Shown: one piece after another, positions 1 through 7,537 of the stretch
Position numbering within the stretch: the first letter of the stretch is position 1
How the letters are laid out: every line of letters starts with the position of its first letter
From: an uncultured Lachnospiraceae bacterium
GTDB lineage: Bacteria; Bacillota; Clostridia; Lachnospirales; Lachnospiraceae
Assembly: GCA_902489925.1 (NCBI GenBank)
Contig: CABUBX010000029.1
Location: 1 to 16,907 of the forward strand
Direction: 5' to 3'
Length of the DNA stretch: 16,907 nucleotides
The notes under the pieces: generated by a model
What the model saw: the letters and a program-made list of their open reading frames with translations, nothing else
Databases searched by the model: none
What the model was told of the DNA's origin: nothing
Position numbers and translations under genes: made by a program

Positions 1-219
1 ACCATAACAGTAAAGTACATTCAAACAGATTGTCAATTAAAGTGAGTTATACTAGGACTTTACGTCCGTATTTAAGTCAGCCAACCAGCCCCTCATCCGC
101 AGCATTCGTTTTACGCAGGTTGAACCCTTTGGCGTTCGTGTGAAATACCCAGTAGATTGAATAGGCAATGAGAAAACTGGTATTGACCATTGCTATTACA
201 TTACAAAGGAGTATCTTTT
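1..219 (+). other. Probable 5' non-coding end of a decayed IS110-family element
   Basis: No gene is visible here. The stretch runs directly into a ribosome binding site (AAAGGAG at about 205-211) and the ATG of a decayed IS110-family transposase at 220. In the IS110 group the non-coding region upstream of the transposase is where the bridge RNA that guides recombination is encoded (known for IS621). I infer that 1-219 is that region, because its position fits. I cannot confirm the RNA fold or the element's left tip, which may lie outside the window. Confidence 0.4.
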
Positions 220-481
220 ATGAACGCTGTTGGAATCACTCTTGGCCCACAGCTTATAGCTGAGATTGGGGATGTTACCCGCTTTACTCACCGTGAAGCT
301 GGACAGCCTTATCAAACGCTCTCCGGTTGATGATCCTGTGTATGCCCTTATGGACAAAAAACGGGCACAGGGCAAACCTTATTATGTTTACATGACTGCC
401 GGGGCAAACAAGTTTCTCCGCATTTATTACGGACGGGTAAGAGAATATCTTTCCACTTTGCCGGAAAACGAAAAAAACTAA
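220..481 (+). pseudogene. IS110-family transposase remnant with two internal deletions
   Basis: The frame starting at ATG 220 reads MNAVGI, the usual N-terminus of clostridial IS110 transposases. It jumps at once to a mid-protein segment, TLGPQLIAEIGDVTRFTHREA (238-300). At about 299-301 the reading frame shifts by one and the C-terminal segment begins (LDSLIKRSP...YYVYMTAGANKFLRIYYGRVREYL), ending at TAA 479-481. The element has therefore lost most of the N-terminal DEDD RuvC-like domain and the middle of the serine-containing domain, but kept its ribosome binding site, start codon and stop codon. IS110 transposases are usually about 400 residues; fewer than 90 codons remain. It cannot make an active enzyme. 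The family call rests on remembered C-terminal sequence, especially the DKKR..GKPYYVYMTA motif. Confidence 0.8.
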
Positions 482-767
482 TTTCATTCTCAGTTTCATA
501 CAGACCAGCGCAATGCGGTGGTCTTGTTTTTGTACCTTTCTTTCAACCTGTATAAAATTCTCAAAGTTCATCAATTTCTGCTTGACTGCGGCTATGTGCA
601 CCTCCTCCCTGTTTCTTCATTAATCTGTATAAGCAATCTTATCTTTCGTAATTATACTTTTCTGGAAAACAATGTGGTAAAAAAGGTCAAGCCCCCTATT
701 TTGTGAATTTTACACCTAATTCGTGAAGCATGATTTGTAAGCCTGATGTCTTCTGTCTTATACCTAT
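482..767. other. Spacer without recognisable gene
   Basis: About 290 bp between the IS110 remnant and the HPr terminator. It holds one hairpin with a T-run (503-531, listed separately). I see no convincing coding frame, tRNA or known repeat. A minus-strand open frame from GTG 601 has an AG-rich stretch upstream, but it runs antisense through the transposase remnant and matches nothing I know. The right end of the IS110 element may lie in this stretch, but I cannot place it. Confidence 0.5.
503..531 (+). terminator. Hairpin with T-run after IS110 remnant
   Basis: GACCAGCGCA (503-512) pairs with TGCGGTGGTC (514-523) with one mismatch and a minimal loop, followed by TTGTTTTT. It fits a rho-independent terminator downstream of the transposase remnant. 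It could instead be part of the non-coding right end of the element. Confidence 0.5.
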
Positions 768-791
768 AAAAGCCGCCTCCCGGCGGCTTTT
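768..791 (-). terminator. Rho-independent terminator of the HPr gene
   Basis: A perfect 10-bp stem, AAAAGCCGCC (768-777) with GGCGGCTTTT (782-791), and a 4-nt loop. It lies 12 nt past the stop of the minus-strand HPr gene. The stem ends in A/T on both sides, so it can act in either direction. Confidence 0.85.
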
Positions 792-802
792 GTCAGCTCT
801 TA

Positions 803-1078
803 TCATATTGACTGTTTCACTGAATTATCTTTTTCAACACATGCCATGATTGCATCAAATGCTTCCTTTTCATCCTCACCGTCACAGCACACCTCAATCT
901 CGTAGCCTTTTTTAGCCCCAAGACTTAAAACACTCAGCATACTTTTCCCATTTACACAACGTCCGTCGTGACAAAGCGTCACAGCGCACTTAAAGGAAAG
1001 CGCCACCTCCGCAATATTGCTGGCCGGCTTCATATGTATTCCCAACACATCCTTAATGACATATTTCCCCGTAATCAT
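803..1078 (-). CDS. HPr-family phosphocarrier protein with Lys17
   Basis: A 91-residue protein of normal HPr length. In the phosphotransferase system HPr passes phosphate from enzyme I to sugar-specific EIIA proteins, and in Firmicutes its Ser46 form mediates catabolite control. Both sites fall at the canonical positions: His15 in GIHMKPAS and Ser46 in NGKSMLSVLSLG. The start at 1078 is chosen because GGAG lies 9 nt upstream; an in-frame ATG at 1138 would add 20 residues unlike HPr. The usual HARPA motif reads HMKPA, so the nearly invariant Arg17 is Lys. It also has four Cys residues and a short tail past residue 83. No ptsI or EII gene is adjacent, which is common for HPr in clostridia. The family is certain; whether it is the main HPr or a regulatory paralogue is open. 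Confidence 0.93.
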   Translation of the reverse strand: MITGKYVIKDVLGIHMKPASNIAEVALSFKCAVTLCHDGRCVNGKSMLSVLSLGAKKGYEIEVCCDGEDEKEAFDAIMACVEKDNSVKQSI

Positions 1079-1163
1079 AATATCCCACTCCAGTTTACTG
1101 CCGTCATCCGCAGGAATATCCCCTGCCTGTCGGTTCAATGATGTAATATTTAAAGTTATTTTA

Positions 1164-1192
1164 AGTATATCACACTTTCAGTCACATTTAAA
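1164..1192 (-). promoter_or_regulatory. Sigma-A-like promoter for the HPr gene
   Basis: On the minus strand TTTAAA (1187-1192) is followed after 17 nt by TATACT (1164-1169), giving an 85-nt leader to the HPr start. The spacing is ideal and the -10 box is good (5 of 6). Confidence 0.6.
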
Positions 1193-1209
1193 GCCGATGA
1201 ACATATAAT
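1181..1209 (+). promoter_or_regulatory. Possible promoter for the SpoIID-like gene
   Basis: TATAAT (1204-1209) is a perfect -10 box, 40 nt before the start at 1250. GTCACA, 17 nt upstream, is a weak -35. It would overlap the divergent HPr promoter. Confidence 0.4.
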
Positions 1210-1249
1210 TTTTAATAACCACTCTTTTCATTTTCAGAAAGGATTCTTT

Positions 1250-2506
1250 ATGGAAATATCTCAAATTCCACCGGTCATGACAAATACTCAGTCCTTTGGA
1301 AAGCTTCGTGTTTCTGTCACCTCAGAACTGACTTATACTCCGATTCCCGATGCCACAATCAATATTGCCTATGCAGGACAGACCAATGCCATCGAGCAAT
1401 TAAAAACCGATGTTTCCGGTCAGAGTGAAACCATCGAACTGACAACACCTCCGGCAGAATACAGTCTTGAGCCCGAAGGCATACAGCCCTACAGCGAATA
1501 TACCCTGACTATTTCCGCGCCTAATTATGAAACTGCTATTATTAATAACACACAGCTTTTATCCGGTGAAACCGCAATCCAGCCCGTACAGCTCATGCCG
1601 CTTCAAACTGTTTCCGATGATATCGTGATTCCGGCACACACCCTTTACGGCACATATCCGCCGAAAATTCCCGAAGCTGAAATTAAGCCAATCACCGAAA
1701 GCGGGGAAATTGTTTTAAGCCGCGTCGTCATTCCCGAGACTATCGTTGTGCATACAGGTCCTCCTAATGATGCCGGGGCAAAAAATTATTACGTTCCTTA
1801 TAAAGATTATATAAAAAATGTGGCCTCCAGCGAAATCTACGCAACATGGCCCGAAAACACCATTATCGCAAATGTACTGGCGATTATGTCATTTACATTA
1901 AACAGGGTTTACACTGAGTGGTACAGGAATAAGGGACTTAATTTTACAATCACAAATTCGACAGCTTACGACCACTTCTTCGTACCCGGACGAAATATTT
2001 TTGAAAGTATTTCCGAGGTTGTTGATACAATATTTGCCAACTATTTGTCACGTCCAAATGTCCGACAGCCTATTCTTACCCAATACTGTGACGGCAAACG
2101 CGTCTCCTGTCCGCAGTGGATGAGCCAGTGGGGTTCTAAAACACTTGGAGAACAGGGCTATGAACCTATTGAAATTCTCCGATATTATTACGGAGAAGAT
2201 ATTTACATCAACACTGCCGAACAAATCAGCGGTATTCCGTCCTCATGGCCCGGCAGCGATTTAACCATCGGCTCACGAGGCTCAAAAGTCATGCAAATGC
2301 AGGAACAGCTCAACAGAATTGCCCAAAACTATCCGGCACTGCCTATCATCGCTGCCGACGGCATCTACGGCCCCGCCACCGCAAATGCTGTCCGGGAATT
2401 TCAGAAGGTATTCAATTTGCCGCAAACAGGTATTGTTGACTACCGGACATGGTATAAAATCAGCGAAATCTATGTCGGTGTCAGCCGCATCGCCGAGCTG
2501 ACTTAA
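1250..2506 (+). CDS. SpoIID-like protein with C-terminal peptidoglycan-binding domain
   Basis: 418 residues, start set by AAAGGA 8 nt upstream. Three parts can be seen. Residues about 17-115 look like a carboxypeptidase-regulatory/CnaB-type beta sandwich (PIPDATINIAY..., YTLTISAPNYE). Residues about 165-320 resemble the SpoIID/LytB fold: VPYKDYIKNVASSEIY matches the SpoIID opening, and QWMSQWGSKTLGEQGYEPIEILRYYY its end. Residues about 337-405 are a PG_binding_1 repeat (GSRGSKVMQMQEQLN, DGIYGPATANAVREFQ). SpoIID proteins cut denuded glycan or enhance amidases during spore engulfment. The catalytic glutamate usual in SpoIID (SEMP) could be the E of SSEIY, residue 195. There is no signal peptide or membrane segment, so export by the standard route is not supported; action in the mother cell or on the forming spore is an inference. 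Confidence 0.8.
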   Translation: MEISQIPPVMTNTQSFGKLRVSVTSELTYTPIPDATINIAYAGQTNAIEQLKTDVSGQSETIELTTPPAEYSLEPEGIQPYSEYTLTISAPNYETAIINNTQLLSGETAIQPVQLMPLQTVSDDIVIPAHTLYGTYPPKIPEAEIKPITESGEIVLSRVVIPETIVVHTGPPNDAGAKNYYVPYKDYIKNVASSEIYATWPENTIIANVLAIMSFTLNRVYTEWYRNKGLNFTITNSTAYDHFFVPGRNIFESISEVVDTIFANYLSRPNVRQPILTQYCDGKRVSCPQWMSQWGSKTLGEQGYEPIEILRYYYGEDIYINTAEQISGIPSSWPGSDLTIGSRGSKVMQMQEQLNRIAQNYPALPIIAADGIYGPATANAVREFQKVFNLPQTGIVDYRTWYKISEIYVGVSRIAELT

Positions 2507-2518
2507 AACCTCCGACTT

Positions 2519-2597
2519 AAAAAAAAGCACATATGCTATGTATTTTTACAATGCGGCATTTGAAGCTGCAAAGCAAAAACATACATAACATATGTGC
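2519..2597 (-). terminator. Long-stem terminator between convergent genes
   Basis: GCACATATG (2527-2535) pairs with CATATGTGC (2589-2597). The pairing extends inward through CTATGTAT against ATACATAA with one mismatch, giving a 17-bp stem around a 45-nt centre that holds a smaller GC-containing hairpin. On the minus strand the stem is followed by eight T (complement of 2519-2526), so it terminates the ATPase gene. The plus-strand side ends in ATTTCTATTATTTT and may serve the SpoIID-like gene. Confidence 0.75.
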
Positions 2598-2604
2598 ATT
2601 TCTA

Positions 2605-5028
2605 TTATTTTACAACATGACGCATAAGCATGACGAGCAGCTTCATTGCGACATAGACAAGCCAGAATAATGGCACAACAAAAATCATCCGCCATACAAA
2701 AAGCGACGTGATACTAAAGAAGCCCGGAAGTACGAGCAGCGCCAAAATAAACAGACTGACACATATAATACAAAGTGCTTTTCTCTTTTTATTCATCGGA
2801 CTGCACACATACAAAAGAACGAGCATACTGATTAAGCCGGCAATTAAAAGGTTGTAGGTGGCAAGCATCGTATCGTCAAATCCAAGCACCATTGCCAAAA
2901 CCTGATTGAGCAGCATCGCGCCGACCATCGTCAGTGCACCAGGCAGACTGATTCGAAGTACATGCTTTAAGAATCCGTTTTGCGTCACAGTTTCTGTCTG
3001 CTCTAGCGTCAGCAAAAAGCTCGGCAGACCAATGGCTGTCGCACTGATAATGCTTAAATGAATCGGAATAAACGGGTAGGCACGTCCAAGCAGTATAAAG
3101 ATGACCGATAAAAGAACGGAATAAATCGTCTTTGTCAGGTACAGGGCACTGACTCTTTCGATGTTTGAAATAATCATGCGTCCCTCCCGGACAATATCCT
3201 GCATACACGCAAAATCCGAATCGAGAAGCACAATATGGGCCACCTGCTTTGCCGCATCAGAGCCTGCGGCCATAGCGATGCCACAATCTGCATCCTTTAA
3301 GGCAAGCACGTCATTGACACCGTCACCAACCATACCGACAATCTTTTCATTGGCCTGATAGGCTTTAATAATTCTCTGCTTTTGTTCAGGTGTTACACGT
3401 CCAAAAACAGTGTAATCGCAAATCACATTGCGAAGCTCAGAATCATCATCAGGCAGCTGTGTCGCATCAATATACTTATCGCCATCCTGAAGTCCCGCCT
3501 CCACAGCAATATAGGAAACCGTTGCCGGGTTATCACCGGAAATCACCTTAACAGCTACATTCTGGCTGGCAAAATAATCAAAAGTTGCCTTTGCCTCCGT
3601 TCGTATAATATCCGAAATGAGAATCAAGCCGATTGGCTTTATCCCTTTGACCATCTCTGTCTTGCTGGACACTTCTGCTGCCGATGCAAGAAGAAGGACA
3701 CGCAGCCCCTGTTTTGAATACGGCTCAACAATATCAAGTATACTTGTATATTCTGTATCCTTTAAAATAAACTCCGGTGCACCAAGCACATAAGCGCCAT
3801 GATTTACAAAACGAATTGCGCGATACTTTCTTGAAGAAGAAAACGGAATTAAATCCTCAATCTCCCATGCGGCTGTCTTCTGAAAATAATTCATCAAGGC
3901 AGTCTGCGTACTGTTGACATCATTAAACGCAAACGAAATTTCATTCATCACCGTCTTGATGTTCTCTACGGCCTCAGTCTTTGCCAAAGAATCCGGCATC
4001 GGCATATCATCAAGTCTCGCTGTCGCCTCTAAATCAACAGCTTCATCCCCCACAGGCTTTTTGAAAAACTCCTCCCCAAGCGGAATAATCTCCTTAACTT
4101 TAAGCTCGCCTGTTGTAATCGTCCCTGTCTTATCCGTACATAAGACATTGACACGTGCAAGCGCCTCAATCGCTTCCATCTCCTGCACAAGCGCCCGTTT
4201 TTTAGCAAGACGCCCCACACCTAAAATAAAGGAAATACTTGTAAGCAGCACAAGTCCCTCCGGAATCATGCCGATAACGCCGGCAACCGTATTCACCATC
4301 GCGTCCGAAAGACTTGTCCCGTCAATATTTCTTTGTGACAGGAAAAGTAAAATACCTACAGGAATAATCACAAAACCGATGATTTTGATAATTCGCTTAA
4401 TCGAATCCTGCATCTCCGAGGTTGCCCTCTTTTTATCCTTCGCCTTATTCGCCAGCTCTACCGCATAGTTGTCCTTTCCGACATGAATCACCTGTGCAAC
4501 GCCGCTGCCGGCTACAAGAAAGCTTCCGGACCAAAGCGTATCACCCTTAAATTTCTTAACCGCATGAGATTCACCGGTAATCATTGACTCATTAACCTCA
4601 ATACCCTCACCCGAAAGTACAATACTGTCTGCGCCAATCTGATTTCCCGACTCTACCAGCATCACGTCATCCATGACAAGCTCATCAATCGGAATCTCCT
4701 GCCGACGGCTGTTTCTTATAACCTTGACTTTTGAAGCCGTAATGACCGACAGACCGTCCACAAGCTTTTTAACCTTTAACTCCTGAATAATACCAATGAC
4801 AGAATTAATGATAATCACGCCTAAAAACGTCAAATTTTTAAGCTGGCCTGAGCATATAACGATAACGCCCAAGAATAAGTTCAAAAAGTTAAAGTAAGTC
4901 AGTGTATGTGTCAGAACAATTTCTTTTTTTGTTTTTGATATATTATTATTTGTTTCATTAATCAGGCCGTCATCAATGCGCTTTCTGACTTCGGCGCCTG
5001 TCAGCCCTCTGTAGCTGCTGTTCTCCAT
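2605..5028 (-). CDS. Cation-transporting P-type ATPase, CtpE-like
   Basis: 807 residues in the membrane, hydrolysing ATP to move a cation. All core motifs are present: actuator TGES (151-154), membrane helix 4 PEGL (256-259), phosphorylation site CTDKTGT with Asp299, and hinge GDGVND (568-573). The MIPEGLVLLTS stretch and the sequence around it (GVGRLAKKRALVQEMEAIEALARV) recall mycobacterial CtpE, a calcium importer, and related 780-810-residue proteins of Firmicutes. There is no N-terminal CxxC metal-binding domain, which argues against copper or zinc P1B pumps. The C-terminal third (about 625-800) supplies the remaining helices. The start is set by AAGGAG 6 nt upstream of 5028. It has its own promoter and terminator, so it is monocistronic. 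The ion is not settled: calcium, manganese or magnesium are possible. Confidence 0.93.
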   Translation of the reverse strand: MENSSYRGLTGAEVRKRIDDGLINETNNNISKTKKEIVLTHTLTYFNFLNLFLGVIVICSGQLKNLTFLGVIIINSVIGIIQELKVKKLVDGLSVITASKVKVIRNSRRQEIPIDELVMDDVMLVESGNQIGADSIVLSGEGIEVNESMITGESHAVKKFKGDTLWSGSFLVAGSGVAQVIHVGKDNYAVELANKAKDKKRATSEMQDSIKRIIKIIGFVIIPVGILLFLSQRNIDGTSLSDAMVNTVAGVIGMIPEGLVLLTSISFILGVGRLAKKRALVQEMEAIEALARVNVLCTDKTGTITTGELKVKEIIPLGEEFFKKPVGDEAVDLEATARLDDMPMPDSLAKTEAVENIKTVMNEISFAFNDVNSTQTALMNYFQKTAAWEIEDLIPFSSSRKYRAIRFVNHGAYVLGAPEFILKDTEYTSILDIVEPYSKQGLRVLLLASAAEVSSKTEMVKGIKPIGLILISDIIRTEAKATFDYFASQNVAVKVISGDNPATVSYIAVEAGLQDGDKYIDATQLPDDDSELRNVICDYTVFGRVTPEQKQRIIKAYQANEKIVGMVGDGVNDVLALKDADCGIAMAAGSDAAKQVAHIVLLDSDFACMQDIVREGRMIISNIERVSALYLTKTIYSVLLSVIFILLGRAYPFIPIHLSIISATAIGLPSFLLTLEQTETVTQNGFLKHVLRISLPGALTMVGAMLLNQVLAMVLGFDDTMLATYNLLIAGLISMLVLLYVCSPMNKKRKALCIICVSLFILALLVLPGFFSITSLFVWRMIFVVPLFWLVYVAMKLLVMLMRHVVK

Positions 5029-5073
5029 GAAAATCTCCTTGACTGCTTCATTGCTAATTTACTTAATACAAAA

Positions 5074-5101
5074 ATTATACTATTTCTGTGAAAATTTACA
5101 A
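5074..5101 (-). promoter_or_regulatory. Promoter of the P-type ATPase gene
   Basis: TTGTAA (5096-5101) and TATAAT (5074-5079), 16 nt apart on the minus strand, 46 nt before the start codon. It sits in the 84-bp gap after metA, so the ATPase need not depend on metA transcription. Confidence 0.55.
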
Positions 5102-5112
5102 GGGAATCTCTT

Positions 5113-6036
5113 TTATTTTTCTAACTTTTCATCAAGCTCATACGGTGTTGTCTGATAAACAAAATAATTCAGCCAGTTGGAATATATCCATGTTCCGTGA
5201 GCCCGCCACTTCATCTCCGGCTTTTTTAGCGGGTCATCATCCGGAAAATAATGCAGAGGTATCTCAGGATTCATTCCCTTATCATAGTCTCTGAAATATT
5301 CCTTTGCCAGCGTATCGGCATCATATTCGGAATGTCCCATGACAAAAAACTGAGAACCGCTTTCATTGCCAACGATGTAAACACCTGCCTCATCCGAATC
5401 TGCCATAATGCGAAGCGCCGGCACCTTCAAAATATCTTCAGCCCGCACTTCTGTGTGTCTTGAATGCGGCACATAAAAATGTTCATCAAAGCCTCTGAAA
5501 AGTCTGGACTTTGGATTTAGCATCCGGTGCTTAAACACGCCTGAAATTTTATGGTCAAGAATATATTTTGGAATACCGTAGTGATAATAAAGCCCTGCCT
5601 GAGCGCCCCAGCAAATATGAAAGGTTGAATGGACATGTGACTTTGACCACTCCATAATTGTACAAAGCTCATCCCAATATTCCACTTCTTCAAAATCCAT
5701 CATCTCAACCGGCGCCCCTGTGATAATCAAACCATCATAACGGCTGTTTTTTACCTCGTCAAAGGTTTTGTAAAAAGCAAGCATATGTTCTTCGGACGTA
5801 TTCTTTGACTGATAAGTCTCCGTCTGTAAAAGCTCAACTTCTATCTGAAGCGGCGTATTTGAAAGACATCTAAGAATCTGAGTCTCTGTTTCTATTTTTG
5901 TCGGCATCAGATTTAAAATAAGAATCTTTAACGGACGAATATCCTGTGTCAGCGCACGATGTTCTGTCATCACAAATATATGCTCATCCTCTAATATTTT
6001 TGTTGCCGGTAAATCATCTTTTATTTTAATAGGCAT
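5113..6036 (-). CDS. metA: Homoserine O-acetyltransferase, MetA type
   Basis: 307 residues, the full length of the MetA family, which acylates homoserine in the first committed step of methionine synthesis in the cytoplasm. The catalytic residues stand at family numbering: nucleophile Cys142 (HICWGAQAGLYYH), His235 and Glu237 (GHSEYD). Residue 111, which separates acetyl-CoA from succinyl-CoA users in the family, is Glu (GAPVE), as in the Bacillus cereus acetyltransferase; the E. coli succinyltransferase has Gly. So many annotations as succinyltransferase would be misleading here. The start is set by GGAAAGGAAG 8 nt upstream. It follows the nucleoid-associated protein gene after only 17 bp, so the two are probably co-transcribed. 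I see no SAM riboswitch or T-box upstream of either gene. Confidence 0.95.
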   Translation of the reverse strand: MPIKIKDDLPATKILEDEHIFVMTEHRALTQDIRPLKILILNLMPTKIETETQILRCLSNTPLQIEVELLQTETYQSKNTSEEHMLAFYKTFDEVKNSRYDGLIITGAPVEMMDFEEVEYWDELCTIMEWSKSHVHSTFHICWGAQAGLYYHYGIPKYILDHKISGVFKHRMLNPKSRLFRGFDEHFYVPHSRHTEVRAEDILKVPALRIMADSDEAGVYIVGNESGSQFFVMGHSEYDADTLAKEYFRDYDKGMNPEIPLHYFPDDDPLKKPEMKWRAHGTWIYSNWLNYFVYQTTPYELDEKLEK

Positions 6037-6053
6037 TTTTAAAACTTCCTTTC

Positions 6054-7067
6054 CTAATTACTTGTCAATTTTCCGATATTTTTAATCATCACCGAAATCG
6101 TCCCATCCGGATTCGTAAAAAATTCTACATTTTCATTATTCCCATACTGGTCCATAGGGATTGTTATTTCTATGCCCGTATCCGTTTTTAAATGCTGACG
6201 TTCAAACTTTTTCACTGTTTGCTTATTTTGAGGACGGATTTCAACCGATTCGTCCAAGTGATATTTTTCAATCTTTTCCTCAAAATCCTTTTTCATGTCT
6301 TCGTTATCCTTAAAGACCTTTTCTTTAATTGTCTCAACATTTAAAGCGCCGGATTCTTCCAGCTCATTATGAATAATTTTTTTAACCTCCATCTTTCGGT
6401 CAATATCTTCTTTATCGAAATATTTATTATTCACCTGTTCTACAGCCTTGGCAACAATGTTAAGTCTTGCTTTTTGAGAAAGCGGCGCATGACATTTTAA
6501 AAACAACTCCGACATATAGTTCACCTTTGTGCCGTTAATATCATACTTCTTTTCAAGCAGTTGTATATCCATCGTTTCCAAATCAATCACCGCAGCCTCC
6601 GAAAGCCGCTGACTCTCTGACGGAAGCAGCGCTTTTTGCATAATAATGTCATTCGTATTTTCACCAAGGTCCGAAACCGTAAAATGTGTATAGGATGATT
6701 TATAATTCATTTTTAAAAGCCCCATATAATCCTGCTCTTGATATCTGAACAAAATTACTGCCAAATCGGCTGCCGGAATGTCAATATTCGCATTCATAAT
6801 CCGATAAAGTTCTTCTGCCAATGCCCTGCTGACATCGACAAAGCTTTCCGGTACAAAACCTTCAAGCACCATCGGAAACATCGAGTCTTCCATAAAACGG
6901 CACTGCTTTATATCATCACTGTTTGTCACTTTTTCAAGATGTGCCCTGAAAAATTCATACAAATCCGGTCCACATTCCAGCTCTCTGTCCGAGAGCACCG
7001 GCATCCCCATATAGGAATCCAAAATATGTACAATCGCTTTTTTTATAATGATGTCATCTCTATCCAT
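6054..7067 (-). CDS. Nucleoid-associated protein, NA37/YejK family
   Basis: 337 residues. The N-terminal stretch (IIIKKAIVHILDSYMGMPVLSDREL), the pattern LAVILFRYQEQDYMGLLKMNYK near residue 105, and the length match the 37-kDa nucleoid-associated protein family (PF04245; E. coli YejK/NdpA). The E. coli member is found in the nucleoid; the biochemical role is not well defined. The second half (about 200-337) is charged and helical, with a lysine/glutamate-rich stretch (VKKIIHNELEESGALNVETIKEKVF) and a beta-rich tail. No transmembrane segment. The start at 7067 has AGAGGTG 7 nt upstream. The stop is 17 bp from the metA start, suggesting one transcript; why methionine synthesis would sit behind this gene is not evident from the sequence. 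Confidence 0.88.
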   Translation of the reverse strand: MDRDDIIIKKAIVHILDSYMGMPVLSDRELECGPDLYEFFRAHLEKVTNSDDIKQCRFMEDSMFPMVLEGFVPESFVDVSRALAEELYRIMNANIDIPAADLAVILFRYQEQDYMGLLKMNYKSSYTHFTVSDLGENTNDIIMQKALLPSESQRLSEAAVIDLETMDIQLLEKKYDINGTKVNYMSELFLKCHAPLSQKARLNIVAKAVEQVNNKYFDKEDIDRKMEVKKIIHNELEESGALNVETIKEKVFKDNEDMKKDFEEKIEKYHLDESVEIRPQNKQTVKKFERQHLKTDTGIEITIPMDQYGNNENVEFFTNPDGTISVMIKNIGKLTSN

Positions 7068-7080
7068 GTCTTATCACCTC

Positions 7081-7109
7081 TTGAAAAAATTAATCGTTCG
7101 TTTTATACT
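7081..7109 (+). promoter_or_regulatory. Strong sigma-A-type promoter for the NusG II/Gx operon
   Basis: TTGAAA (7081-7086), 17-nt spacer, TATACT (7104-7109): ten of twelve consensus bases with ideal spacing. It lies 31 nt before the start at 7140. It overlaps the divergent upstream region of the nucleoid-associated protein gene, whose own -10 may be TATAAA on the minus strand at 7102-7107. Confidence 0.75.
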
Positions 7110-7139
7110 TGATACACAACATTTAAAAAGGAGTATCCT

Positions 7140-7529
7140 ATGAACCGTACAAAAAAAATATGTATCGCTTTTGTTGTTCTGCTTTTAGTGCTCGGCATCG
7201 CCGGCAGCATTTTTATTTATATGCGAAAGCCCTCAAAAAATCTGACTGCCAACATCTATCAGGACGGCAATTTAATTAAATCCATTGACTTATCAAAGGT
7301 CAGTGAAAGCTATACCTTTACGGTAGACGGCCCCAATGGCGCTTACAATAAAATCGAAGTCCGCCCCGGAGAAATTGCCGTTGTTGAAGCCAGCTGTCCC
7401 GATAAAGTATGCATCAACATGGGCTTTATTAAAAATCAATCGCTGCCGATTAGCTGCCTTCCGAATAAACTCGTCATCAAAATAGAAAATGCCACAGACT
7501 CCCAAAATATAGACGGCATTTCATATTAG
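7140..7529 (+). CDS. NusG domain II-containing membrane-anchored protein
   Basis: 129 residues. One N-terminal membrane helix (about 8-28) after NRTKK, then an outside beta domain of the NusG domain II type (PF07009). The conserved cysteine pattern is present: Cys86 and Cys91 (SCPDKVC) and Cys106 (SCLPNKLVIKI). Despite the name, such stand-alone domains are not transcription factors; in clostridia and related bacteria they sit beside Gx-transporter, FMN-binding or ApbE genes, and their exact role is unknown. The start is set by AAAAAGGAG 6 nt upstream. The TAG stop overlaps the AGGAG of the next gene, so the two are translated as a pair. An envelope redox or quinone-related role is only an inference from the family's neighbourhoods. 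Confidence 0.9.
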   Translation: MNRTKKICIAFVVLLLVLGIAGSIFIYMRKPSKNLTANIYQDGNLIKSIDLSKVSESYTFTVDGPNGAYNKIEVRPGEIAVVEASCPDKVCINMGFIKNQSLPISCLPNKLVIKIENATDSQNIDGISY

Positions 7530-7537
7530 GAGATATT

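Noticed and set aside
284..601. Minus-strand open frame from GTG 601 with an AGGGAGG stretch upstream
   Set aside because: It runs antisense through the transposase remnant, matches no family, and the AG-rich stretch is only 2 nt from the start codon.
1079..1138. Longer HPr form starting at ATG 1138
   Set aside because: The extra 20 residues are unlike HPr, no ribosome site precedes them, and GGAG fits the start at 1078, which puts His15 and Ser46 at canonical numbers.
3914..4468. Plus-strand open frame of 184 codons inside the P-type ATPase gene
   Set aside because: Mirror frame of a well-supported gene, Ser/Ala/Ile-rich as expected from antisense reading of this codon use, and no ribosome site.
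6037..7139. SAM riboswitch or T-box ahead of metA or its operon
   Set aside because: The gap before metA is 17 bp and the leader of the upstream gene is about 70 bp, both too short, and no such motif is visible.
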